NCBI RefSeq assembly: GCF_002968835.1
Contig: NZ_PKQK01000007.1
Coordinates: 1 to 64,000 of the forward strand
Reading direction: 5' to 3'
Source: Paenibacillus sp. PCH8
GTDB lineage: Bacteria > Bacillota > Bacilli > Paenibacillales > Paenibacillaceae
DNA length: 64,000 nt
Both the position numbers and the translations under genes were made by a program. Within the stretch, counting starts at the first letter, position 1. The number at the start of each line of letters is the position of its first letter. Positions 35,437 to 43,522 of this stretch are shown here, piece by piece. The notes beneath the pieces were generated by a model. That model was not told the origin of the DNA, made no database searches, and was given only the letters and a program-made list of their open reading frames with translations.

Positions 35437-36606
35437 TCATTCGGCTGTATATCCCTTCGCCATGGCAATAAACAATTGTACAGCCGTTTGCATGGCGTCT
35501 TCATCAAAATCAAACATCGGATGATGATGCGGATAGATGGCATTTTTATCCGGATTGCCGGCTCCGACAAACATAAAGCATCCCGGGATCTTCTGCAGGT
35601 AATACGCAAAGTCTTCCGCAGGCATTAACATCGGAGATGTTTGCACACGTTCTGTACCAAATACTTCAGTAGCTTCTCTGAAGAAACGTGCTGTCTCCTG
35701 TTCATCATTCACCACAGGTGGATACCCTATAATATAATTCACTTGAGTCTCTGCTCCATACGCAGCACCTGTCTGAGCCACCATGGTAAGCACCCGCTCT
35801 TTCATCCCCATTCGTGTCTCTTCATCGAATGTTCTTACCGTGCCGCTCATTTTACACTGCTCTGCGATCACGTTCTGAGCAGAACCCGCCTGCATTGTAC
35901 CAATGGTCAGCACCGCAGGGCGCAATGGGTCAACTGAACGACTAACAACAGTCTGAAGTTGCATCACAAGTGCAGACCCCACAATAAGACTGTCAATCGT
36001 GGATTGCGGCATCCCGCCATGTCCACCTTTTCCTTTGATTTCAATGTAAAAGTCATCTGCTGCCGCCATCATCGGCCCTGCTGTACTGGCAACAACGCCC
36101 ACAGGAAGCGGGGTCCACAGATGAATTCCGTATATAACATCCACACCCTCAAGTGCGCCATCCGCAATGACTTGAACTGCACCGCCTGGCAGCAGTTCTT
36201 CTGCTGGCTGGAACAAAAAGCGAATCTCGCCTCGAATCTCCTGTTGGTGACGGCTGAAATACAATGCAGTACCCAGCAAAATGGAGATGTGACCATCGTG
36301 GCCGCATGCATGCATTGCCCCGGCTTGTTGTGAAGCATATGCTATATCTTTCTCATCCTGAATGGGTAGTGCGTCCATATCCGCTCGTAACATAACGACA
36401 GGTCCAGGCTTGTCCCCACGAATGGTACCAATCACGCCATGACCGCCTACATGACGTCTCACTTCGACTCCAAAGCTCTCCAACATGTCTGCTACAAAAG
36501 AGGATGTCTTCTCCTCATGAAAGGAAACTTCAGGATTACGATGAAGGTGACGCCGCCATTCCACCATGTGGATCTGCAGATCTTCCCACCATATATTATT
36601 AGTCAT
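35437..36606 (-). CDS. M20 family metallopeptidase/amidohydrolase
   Basis: The enzyme probably hydrolyses an amide bond in an N-acyl amino acid or related compound. The 389 residues show RRHLHRNPEVSFHE at the start, the metal site MHACGHDGHISILLG, FQPAEELLPGGA, and the dimerisation domain with IKGKGGHGGMPQ, followed by PHHHPMFDFDE near the C-terminus, all typical of the M20D amidohydrolase group (YhaA, AmhX, hippurate hydrolase). The exact substrate is open. ATG 36,604-36,606 follows GGATGGAG. It is divergent from yugN. Confidence 0.93.
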   Translation of the reverse strand: MTNNIWWEDLQIHMVEWRRHLHRNPEVSFHEEKTSSFVADMLESFGVEVRRHVGGHGVIGTIRGDKPGPVVMLRADMDALPIQDEKDIAYASQQAGAMHACGHDGHISILLGTALYFSRHQQEIRGEIRFLFQPAEELLPGGAVQVIADGALEGVDVIYGIHLWTPLPVGVVASTAGPMMAAADDFYIEIKGKGGHGGMPQSTIDSLIVGSALVMQLQTVVSRSVDPLRPAVLTIGTMQAGSAQNVIAEQCKMSGTVRTFDEETRMGMKERVLTMVAQTGAAYGAETQVNYIIGYPPVVNDEQETARFFREATEVFGTERVQTSPMLMPAEDFAYYLQKIPGCFMFVGAGNPDKNAIYPHHHPMFDFDEDAMQTAVQLFIAMAKGYTAE

Positions 36607-36816
36607 GTCTCTCCATCCTTTCAATCTGGAACGGAACTTAGTTCAAGCCCGAACCTTCCTCCTCAAACCTATTGCTGTATATTGTAGCAGAATTGGAAGA
36701 AAACCGATACGAAACGCCTCTGGAAAGCTTGCACGAGAAGGGGAAACATACTATCATGAACTAGAGAAATGCACGAGAAATTATACTCGGAAGCTTATGA
36801 GGAGGATCAGACGCTT

Positions 36817-37164
36817 ATGATTTTTGAGAATACAGGCTTGGATGGCTTGAAAAGCGACTTGGCATACCTGGATGAGAGCGCCGAGAAAGTCGGATTTGTC
36901 CGGTGGCAATGGGAATATTACCGTGCTACATATGACTACAAAATTGAAGATGAACAAACCAAATCAGAATACTTTGTACGCATTAATACCCGCGCAGTAG
37001 AAGGCAAACTGGAAAAACCGGATACCGTTCTTGCTGTTGAAGCGGTTTATCTTGGCAAAGCTACCTTCCCGCATGGCCTTGATTATGACTCTTCCGTTCC
37101 GCAGCCAGTCGTGAAGCTGGCAGCCCAAAAATTACAGCAGCTCAAAGAACTGCTGGAAGCTTAG
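36817..37164 (+). CDS. YugN-like family protein
   Basis: A small protein of unknown function found in Bacillales. The start MIFENTGLDGLKSDLAYLDE matches the YugN N-terminus; ATG 36,817 is 11 bases after AGGAGG, whereas the longer frame from 36,769 has no ribosome site. The region RWQWEYYRATYDYKIED and VEAVYLGKATFPHGLDYD form the conserved core. About 115 residues. It ends 13 bp before the FtsW-family gene, so the two may be co-transcribed. Confidence 0.85.
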   Translation: MIFENTGLDGLKSDLAYLDESAEKVGFVRWQWEYYRATYDYKIEDEQTKSEYFVRINTRAVEGKLEKPDTVLAVEAVYLGKATFPHGLDYDSSVPQPVVKLAAQKLQQLKELLEA

Positions 37165-37177
37165 GCTGGGCCAAACC

Positions 37178-38467
37178 ATGAAACAACAAACGGCCCAAAC
37201 GAGAACGAAGAGAGGCACGCCGGATTTTCAACTGCTAATCCTCACTTTATTGTTGGTGGGCTTCGGACTGGTGATGGTATTCAGCTCCAGTTCCAGCATC
37301 GCAATCGCAAGCGAAAGATTTAACAATGATGCCCTTTACTTCACGAAAAAACAACTTATGTGGGCGGTTATCGGTCTATTTGGCATGTTTTTTGCCATGA
37401 ACATCCGTTTTAACAAGTACAAAAAGCTCTATGCACCTTTTTTCCTGTTCACCACGGTATTGCTATTGATTGTTTTGGTCTCAGGTGCAGTATTAAACGG
37501 TGCACGAAGCTGGATTCGTATCTTTGGTTTCAGTCTTCAGCCTGCGGAGTTCGCAAAAATTGCTATCATTCTATATCTCTCTGCTCTTATCACCAAAAAA
37601 GGTGAGAAATTCAGGGTTTTCAAGACAGGGTATTTTCCCGTCTTGTTCATCGTTGGATTCATCGCAGGACTGATCATGCTGCAACCAGACTTTGGTACCA
37701 CCTTCATCCTGGTGTCCACCTGTGGTCTCTTGATCTATGCCGGTGGAGCCAGTATGAAACATATCCTGGGTTCGATTCTCTTGGTTGTACTCGGTGGAGC
37801 ACTGGCGTTCGGAGCGAATTCCCTGTTCTCTTCCATGTCTCCTTCAGACACGACAACGGCTACAACAGCGGTTACTGCCGAGCAGAACTACAAGATCGGA
37901 CGTATTCAGGCTTTCCTGAATCCATTATCTGATATTAATGGCGGAAGTCTTAACCTTTACCGCTCCCTCGTTGCCATTGGTGATGGCGGCATGACGGGTT
38001 CCGGGATTGGACAAGGTACGATGAAGCTGCACTATTTGCCCAATGCGTATAATGACTTTATCTTCTCTGTCATCGGGGAAGAACTTGGTTTCATTGGCAC
38101 GACATTATTCCTGCTCGTGTACCTGTACTTCATCTGGCGAGGAATTATCGTCTCGCTGCGTTGTCCCGATCCATTCGGAACACTGGTCGGTATAGGTATC
38201 ATGGGATTGATCGCGATTCAGGCGTTTATCAACATCGGTGGGGTAACTCAGACCATTCCGGTAACGGGGGTTACGCTTCCGTTTATCAGTTATGGGGGAA
38301 CTTCACTCTTTGTAATGATGGTGGCGATGGGCATTCTGCTCAGCATCTCGCGCACCAACAATCTGGATGTGATCAAGGAAGAGAAAACCAAGTCAGTGAC
38401 TGTACAGACACAGACTCGCACCTCTCCTGCTCTTCGTTCACGTGAGTCCATCCGTCGGATTCGGTAA
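37178..38467 (+). CDS. FtsW/RodA/SpoVE family peptidoglycan glycosyltransferase
   Basis: SEDS-family enzymes polymerise lipid II together with a class B PBP during division, elongation or sporulation. The 429 residues have about ten membrane segments, beginning LLILTLLLVGFGLVMVFSSS. Family signatures are NGARSWIRIFGFSLQPAEFAK, LQPDFGTTFI and NAYNDFIFSVIGEELGF, and VTGVTLPFISYGGTSL near the end. The large extracellular loop (about residues 220-260) is Thr-rich. The sequence is nearer FtsW/SpoVE than RodA, but which of these is not certain; the locus contains no other division genes. Confidence 0.92.
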   Translation: MKQQTAQTRTKRGTPDFQLLILTLLLVGFGLVMVFSSSSSIAIASERFNNDALYFTKKQLMWAVIGLFGMFFAMNIRFNKYKKLYAPFFLFTTVLLLIVLVSGAVLNGARSWIRIFGFSLQPAEFAKIAIILYLSALITKKGEKFRVFKTGYFPVLFIVGFIAGLIMLQPDFGTTFILVSTCGLLIYAGGASMKHILGSILLVVLGGALAFGANSLFSSMSPSDTTTATTAVTAEQNYKIGRIQAFLNPLSDINGGSLNLYRSLVAIGDGGMTGSGIGQGTMKLHYLPNAYNDFIFSVIGEELGFIGTTLFLLVYLYFIWRGIIVSLRCPDPFGTLVGIGIMGLIAIQAFINIGGVTQTIPVTGVTLPFISYGGTSLFVMMVAMGILLSISRTNNLDVIKEEKTKSVTVQTQTRTSPALRSRESIRRIR

Positions 38468-38526
38468 ATGGGATTGGTTTTATATGAACAAAGCTCGAAT
38501 TAAATTATCAATAGAAAAACAACAAA

Positions 38527-38565
38527 AAGAGGCTGTGCACCCGATGGGATGCGCAGCCTCTTTTT
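38527..38565 (+). terminator. Terminator of the yugN-ftsW unit
   Basis: GAGGCTG (38,529-38,535) pairs with CAGCCTC (38,554-38,560), with inner CCC/GGG pairing, followed by TTTTT. Confidence 0.9.
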
Positions 38566-38644
38566 ATGTGCTCGATACAGTCTGTCTATCAAGATGAAGA
38601 ACGAAGTCCATATGCCTCTGTTCTCCATCGCGGATTGCGAAAGG

Positions 38645-39007
38645 TTACAGATCGTCGCCTCTGAAAGATACGCCTTCTACCTTAACATTGACTTCAACCA
38701 CGCGTAATCCGGTCATGGTCTCTACCGCTTCTCTTACATTCTGCTGAAGCATACGGGAAACTTCATGAATCGGGGTTTCGTACAGGACGATGATGCGCAG
38801 ATCAATGGCTGCTTCCAGCTGGCCGACCTCAACGCTCACGCCTTTCTGTACGTTTTTACCGCTGAGACGCTTGGCCCAGCCCTCTGACAATCCTCCAGAC
38901 ATTGCGGCAATACCGGGCGTTTCCATTGCAGCCATTCCGGCAATTTTCGCGACCACGTCATCAGCAATACGGATGTTTCCGCTCTCCAGTTGAAGTTGTT
39001 CTGCCAT
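38645..39007 (-). CDS. Asp23/Gls24 family envelope stress protein
   Basis: Asp23-family proteins sit at the membrane and relate to cell-envelope stress. The 120 residues contain ESGNIRIADDVVAKIAGMAA, a central EVGQLEAAIDLRIIVLYETP and the C-terminal TGLRVVEVNVKVEGVSF, diagnostic of the family. There is no membrane segment. It is related to B. subtilis YloU, which is normally beside fakA; that locus here has none, so this gene might be the relocated counterpart. It stands alone between the FtsW terminator and the antiporter gene. Confidence 0.9.
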   Translation of the reverse strand: MAEQLQLESGNIRIADDVVAKIAGMAAMETPGIAAMSGGLSEGWAKRLSGKNVQKGVSVEVGQLEAAIDLRIIVLYETPIHEVSRMLQQNVREAVETMTGLRVVEVNVKVEGVSFRGDDL

Positions 39008-39189
39008 GCCACATCCTCCTCTACTTCGTTACTCGTATTTTAAATCCTTTCCACCCCAAAAAGCAAATTAAACTCAAAAAGATGCGTTTACAACCTCCCA
39101 CCATTTGGTTATATTGAAATATGAAAATAATCTCATAAGCAATGTTCATGCAATCCAAAACAAAATATTGAATAACCGAGGTGTTTATT

Positions 39190-40260
39190 GTGAGAAACCG
39201 GATTTCATCAATTTTGCTGATTGCCTTCTTCGCTCTCAGCGCCATCGCCCACTTCTTGAAATGGGATTCGATTCTACAGTTCGTGATATCAGCCATTTCG
39301 GTTATTTTTGTAGCCGGTTTTTTAGGCAAAGCCACTGAAAATGTCGCCCACTATGCTGGACAGCGACTGGGTGGATTCTTGAATGCCACCTTCGGCAATG
39401 CCGCCGAATTGATCATTGCGATTTTCCTCGTCAAAGAGGGGCTGTTCGACATGGTCAAAGCAAGTCTTACAGGTTCCATTATCGGAAATCTGCTATTAGT
39501 GCTAGGGTTAAGTATTTTTGCCGGAGGACTCAAGTTCAAAATCCAGAATTATAACGTCTCACTCGCAGGGTTGAATGGTTCCCTGATGGTTGTAGCAATC
39601 ATTGCCCTGTTTATTCCGGCAGTCTTTCTCAATACACATTCCATTACTCAGAAAGACACGAATACACTCAGTCTCATTGTGGCTGGACTGCTCATACTGG
39701 CGTACATAGCCTGGTTACTGTTCTCCATGGTGACACATAAGAACTACCTTGCCGATGTCACGGTAGACAGCGACGAGGAATTACCCCATGAACATGCTCC
39801 GGCATGGTCCAAGAAAAAATCCATCATGTATCTCGTACTCGCAACAGTCATGGTTGCCTTCGTCAGCGAATGGCTTGTTGGCACGCTAGAAGTGTTCACC
39901 ACCGAGTTTGGACTGAGTGAGCTGTTTGTCGGTGCATTCCTTGTAGCCATTATCGGTAATGCAGCAGAACACAGTGCAGCCATCATGCTGGCCATGAAAA
40001 ATAAAATCGGAGCCGCAGTCGAAATTGCCGTAGGTAGCAGCTTGCAGATTGCGCTCTTCGTTGCCCCTGTTCTGATTTTTGTCAGCTACTTCACAGGCAG
40101 AACCATGGATATCGTATTTACAACCATTGAACTGGTCGCCATTGGCGTATCGGTATTTATAGCCAAATCGATCACTCAAGATGGTTCTACGAACTGGTAC
40201 GAGGGTCTGCTGCTGCTCGTGGTCTATATCATTCTGGGAGTATCTTTCTTCCTTGTATAA
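39190..40260 (+). CDS. Calcium/proton exchanger (CaCA family, Cax type)
   Basis: The product should exchange cytoplasmic Ca2+ for H+. About eleven hydrophobic segments fall in two inverted halves, each with the conserved alpha-repeat: GFLNATFGNAAELIIAIF near residue 60 and AIIGNAAEHSAAIMLAMKNK near residue 255, whose glutamates bind the ion. An acidic loop (DSDEELPHEHAP) separates the halves. GTG 39,190 is chosen because GAGG lies 8 bases upstream; a GTG three codons earlier abuts it. About 356 residues. Together with the P-type pump at 22-24.9 kb it would give two Ca2+ exporters. Confidence 0.94.
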   Translation: MRNRISSILLIAFFALSAIAHFLKWDSILQFVISAISVIFVAGFLGKATENVAHYAGQRLGGFLNATFGNAAELIIAIFLVKEGLFDMVKASLTGSIIGNLLLVLGLSIFAGGLKFKIQNYNVSLAGLNGSLMVVAIIALFIPAVFLNTHSITQKDTNTLSLIVAGLLILAYIAWLLFSMVTHKNYLADVTVDSDEELPHEHAPAWSKKKSIMYLVLATVMVAFVSEWLVGTLEVFTTEFGLSELFVGAFLVAIIGNAAEHSAAIMLAMKNKIGAAVEIAVGSSLQIALFVAPVLIFVSYFTGRTMDIVFTTIELVAIGVSVFIAKSITQDGSTNWYEGLLLLVVYIILGVSFFLV

Positions 40261-40386
40261 CCTTTCATTCACCATGATATCATTAACAAAATCAGCAGAA
40301 AAGGCAGCCCGAATACGACATTTCGAGCTGTCTCTTCACTTATATACAGCTTCTGGCTGAGGTGCATCACTTTCCGCTCAGACGTA

Positions 40387-40416
40387 CAAAAAAAGCATGC
40401 ATTAACGCCTGCATGC
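40387..40416 (-). terminator. Terminator of ylaN
   Basis: In minus sense GCATGCA-ggcgttaa-TGCATGC is followed by seven T. Confidence 0.88.
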
Positions 40417-40444
40417 CTTCTATTCTGACCCGCGCATCTGCAGG

Positions 40445-40738
40445 CTATTGCTCATTCTTTTTGTTCAAGGCTTCATATAGAATTGCCAAATTCCGCTCAA
40501 GCGCGCTAACCAGCTGCTTACCTGCACCTTCTGGAAGGAGCCCTGCACGAACAGCAAAATCAACTTCCTTGGAGAACCCATACATCTGTGTATCCAATAC
40601 TTCCTCATAGAGAGGGCAGTAGCGGGTAGCCAGATTCTCCATCTGTACTTCAATAAGCTTCTGTATTTTATCTGCATCTTCTTGAAGAAGACTGATCGCT
40701 TTCAAATTCAGCTGGTCCTGCAGATCAGATGAAGTCAT
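40445..40738 (-). CDS. ylaN: YlaN family protein (DUF1507)
   Basis: YlaN is a small helical protein linked to iron homeostasis in Firmicutes; it has been reported to bind iron and Fur, and is essential in B. subtilis unless iron is added. The 97 residues carry the conserved ADKIQKLIEVQMENL, CPLYEEVLDTQMYGFSKEVD and FAVRAGLLPEGAGK segments. Single-gene unit with its own terminator. Confidence 0.92.
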   Translation of the reverse strand: MTSSDLQDQLNLKAISLLQEDADKIQKLIEVQMENLATRYCPLYEEVLDTQMYGFSKEVDFAVRAGLLPEGAGKQLVSALERNLAILYEALNKKNEQ

Positions 40739-40916
40739 GCATTTTCCCCCCTATGTCCCAAAATCGCGTAAAGACGTTCTACCCCTAATATTAGACGAAA
40801 AGAACAGCTAATACAAGAACCTGACCAAAATAACCACACAAAGTGAAGGCTCCTGTTATCCCTTAATCCCCCTGTTTCAGAGACCTCCCGAAGAACATGA
40901 GAATCCTCTGAAGCCC

Positions 40917-40947
40917 AAAAACACCCCTGCCAAAAAAGGCAGAGGTG
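40917..40947 (-). terminator. Terminator of the HPr-like gene
   Basis: In minus sense CACCTCTGCC and GGCAGGGGTG (one G-U pair) form a stem with a T-rich loop, followed by TTTTTGGG. Confidence 0.85.
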
Positions 40948-40961
40948 CTTCTCGAGAGCTA

Positions 40962-41207
40962 TTACTCGGCTGCGATGCTTACGTTCAGTCCATGCTTGGA
41001 AAATACTTCAGACATAGCTGCTTTCGCTTCAACTGCATCCGGGCCATGAACATGCAGTTCATAGCTGTGTGTGCTGATCAGTGTTGTGAACAACCCGAGA
41101 ATACTTTTGACATCAATATACTTGTTCTCTGAATGAAGCACGATTGAAGAAGTAAACTTGCCTGCTGTTTGAGCAATTTCCACTACAGCAACATTGTTAC
41201 TCGACAT
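40962..41207 (-). CDS. HPr-like protein lacking the first strand and active-site histidine
   Basis: HPr is the phosphocarrier of the PTS. Here VVEIAQTAGKFTSSIVLHSE lines up without gaps with HPr from about residue 19 onward, including the segment around the regulatory serine: KSILGLFTTL, with Ser35 matching HPr Ser46. The first beta strand and the GIHARPA loop with His15 are absent. The ATG is preceded by GGAGGG and no upstream coding is visible, so this seems to be the true N-terminus rather than a truncation. It therefore should not carry phosphate from enzyme I, but might act as a Crh-like partner of CcpA. 81 residues. Confidence 0.85.
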   Translation of the reverse strand: MSSNNVAVVEIAQTAGKFTSSIVLHSENKYIDVKSILGLFTTLISTHSYELHVHGPDAVEAKAAMSEVFSKHGLNVSIAAE

Positions 41208-41304
41208 AGGAATCCCTCCGTCTTTTTCACTTTTAGTATCATGTATGAATTACCACTACATGATACCGTGAATCCGCTTTCCTAGCAACAGCTAAATCCT
41301 GTTC

Positions 41305-42420
41305 CTATTTTAAACGGTCCGGATTGAGACATTCCAGCTCAGGAATTACAAAGATACCATCTTTACGAATCAACACATCATCAAAATAAATCTCTCCACC
41401 GCCATAATCTGGACGCTGGATCAACACCAGATCCCAGTGAATGGACGAGCGATTGCCATTATCCGTTTCTTCATAAGCCTGACCCGGTGTAAAGTGTAAG
41501 CTGCCTGCGATTTTCTCATCGAACAGGATATCTTTCATCGGGTGCAGGATATGCGGATTAAAGCCAATTGCGAACTCACCAATATGACGAGCGCCCTCAT
41601 CCGAATTCAGAATGTCATTTAAGCGCTCTGTATCGTTGCTGGTCGCTTCAACGATTTTGCCATCCTTGAACGTGAACTTGATATTCTCAAATGTTACTCC
41701 GTTGTACAGCGTTGGCGCGTTATAACTAATCGTTCCATTCACGGAATTACGTACAGGGGCACTGTACACTTCACCATCCGGAATATTTTTTTGGCCGGAA
41801 CATTTCTCTGCGCCGATATCTTTAATGGAGAAGCTCAGATCTGTTCCTGGTCCAGTGATACGCACGTTATCCGTCCGCTTCATCAGGTTAGCAAGTGAGT
41901 CCTGCGCTTTGTCCATTTTGGCATAATCGAGGTTACATACGTCGAAGTAGAAATCTTCAAACGCTTCTGTGCTCGTATTCGCAAGCTGCGCCATACTTGC
42001 GTTAGGGTAACGAAGTACAACCCATTTCGTATGTTTGACACGCTGTTCACTATGTACCGGGTGGGAGTACAAGGAATTGTACATTTTCATTTTTTCTTCC
42101 GGCACATCGGACAGATCATTTACATTTTCTCCCGCACGAATGCCAATATAACAATCCATCTGTTTCATGCGGTTCAAATCAATCTCTGCCCATGTTTTCA
42201 TCATTTCTTCTGTCGCATTTTTCAGCATAGCACGCTGCACGGTCTTATCGGTCAACTGTACAAAGACGTTACCACCTTTTTTGCCTACTTCTTCAATAAT
42301 GGCGTTAATCAGATCGCGTTCTGATCCAATCATCTCAACCAATACATTCTCTCCGGGCTGAACATCTACAGAATAGCCCACCAGGCTTGCTGCAAGCTTT
42401 TGAATTCTTGGGTCCTTCAT
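41305..42420 (-). CDS. M29 family aminopeptidase (AmpS/thermophilic aminopeptidase type)
   Basis: A metal-dependent aminopeptidase. The 371 residues include GPGTDLSFSIKD, the metal-ligand glutamate in NIPDGEVYSAPVRNSVNG, and the C-terminal HFTPGQAYEETDNGNRSSIHWDL segment containing further ligands, the M29 signatures. The start ATG 42,418-42,420 (MKDPRIQKLAASL) is 12 bases after AGGAGG. Full length for the family. It lies downstream of the HPr-like gene's promoter region in the same direction order but with no clear functional link. Confidence 0.94.
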   Translation of the reverse strand: MKDPRIQKLAASLVGYSVDVQPGENVLVEMIGSERDLINAIIEEVGKKGGNVFVQLTDKTVQRAMLKNATEEMMKTWAEIDLNRMKQMDCYIGIRAGENVNDLSDVPEEKMKMYNSLYSHPVHSEQRVKHTKWVVLRYPNASMAQLANTSTEAFEDFYFDVCNLDYAKMDKAQDSLANLMKRTDNVRITGPGTDLSFSIKDIGAEKCSGQKNIPDGEVYSAPVRNSVNGTISYNAPTLYNGVTFENIKFTFKDGKIVEATSNDTERLNDILNSDEGARHIGEFAIGFNPHILHPMKDILFDEKIAGSLHFTPGQAYEETDNGNRSSIHWDLVLIQRPDYGGGEIYFDDVLIRKDGIFVIPELECLNPDRLK

Positions 42421-42532
42421 CTTGGGTAAAATCCTCCTGTCATATGCCATACTTGAATTGAACAACGGTAAATTACGATACTATTGTAGCACGCGGATAG
42501 CCATCCCGTCAGCAGGCAGTCCCTCATTTCAT

Positions 42533-43390
42533 TTATTGATATGACTTGAAGTTTACATCTGTGACGAGGGCTTCTTTGTTGCTTCTATGGCTGTTGTCCG
42601 TGTAACTCACCTGACTTTCAGAGGATAAGCGAAGAGGCAAGCTGGTCTTCCGATCTACCGTGAGATGATACACCGTCTGTACTTTAGCTTGTTCCATCAT
42701 CTGTTGCATCGTTATTTCACCCTGTTTCCATACTTTATCCAGATCCTTCTCCAACTTTTCTTTACTTGTTCCAGTAACCATACCTGCCTTGTGCATATAT
42801 TCTGCTCGAATAGCTGTCATCTCATCGTTCAGCTGGGCTTGAGCCCAGATTTTGGCATCTTCCGGCGCAAGCTCAATTCGTAAGGTTCTGGTTCGACGAC
42901 CGGACCCATACTCGGACTGAATCGTTTTGTGCATCCCATCGATTTTCTCCATTTGTGCGATTGGATTGAAGCGGGAAAGAGAACCACGCAGCGGCTCATG
43001 CTGCGCGGACAACGCCATCCATTGACCTTGTTTCCGCTCGAAAGAGGCACTGAACCCACTGGGCTGTCCATTAGGATTTACTGCAGTAGGATGAACGCCT
43101 GTGCCTACAGCGGTAACGGCTCCGGGTAATCGGGTCTGCAACGTCAGACGATCATGATTCTCCAATTTCCCTTCAAATTTGAACTGATTCTCGAAAAGTC
43201 CACTGTTCTCTCGTCGTAAACCCGCTTCCCCCTCAAAACTTAACGTTTCTTTTCCCGCTATCCCGGATAAGGCCAAGGAAAAAATTTCTTCAGGAGTTCG
43301 ATCACGTTGGATCCATCCACACCCTGGAACACCAATAATTACTATGCTCACGAATAACCATAATGTACCTACAGACCGGCGGTTAAGCAT
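42533..43390 (-). CDS. Putative lipoprotein of unknown function
   Basis: The N-terminus MLNRRSVGTLWLFVSIVIIG followed by VPGCG is a lipoprotein signal peptide: two arginines, a hydrophobic core and a lipobox cysteine at about residue 25. The remaining 260 residues resemble LolA/LppX-like or outer-lipoprotein-carrier folds in pattern (ETLSFEGEAGLRRENSG, LTLQTRLPGAVTAVGTG), with a C-terminal KTSLPLRLSSESQVSYTD, but no family could be named. ATG 43,388-43,390 is 8 bases after AAGGG. The predicted location is the outer face of the cytoplasmic membrane. Confidence 0.75.
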   Translation of the reverse strand: MLNRRSVGTLWLFVSIVIIGVPGCGWIQRDRTPEEIFSLALSGIAGKETLSFEGEAGLRRENSGLFENQFKFEGKLENHDRLTLQTRLPGAVTAVGTGVHPTAVNPNGQPSGFSASFERKQGQWMALSAQHEPLRGSLSRFNPIAQMEKIDGMHKTIQSEYGSGRRTRTLRIELAPEDAKIWAQAQLNDEMTAIRAEYMHKAGMVTGTSKEKLEKDLDKVWKQGEITMQQMMEQAKVQTVYHLTVDRKTSLPLRLSSESQVSYTDNSHRSNKEALVTDVNFKSYQ

Positions 43391-43480
43391 ACCCATCACC
43401 CTTCCGTCAACTTTCTCCATAGATTGCCCTGCCTGTATACGCTTATACTTCCTTCCATTAACAACTTGGCTCCTTAAAAT

Positions 43481-43521
43481 AAAAAAATTAGAGAACGACT
43501 CCGCAATTGGAATGGTTCTCT
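43481..43521 (-). terminator. Terminator of the diguanylate cyclase gene
   Basis: In minus sense AGAGAAC and GTTCTCT close a long-loop stem followed by AATTTTTTT. Confidence 0.78.
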
Positions 43522-43522
43522 C

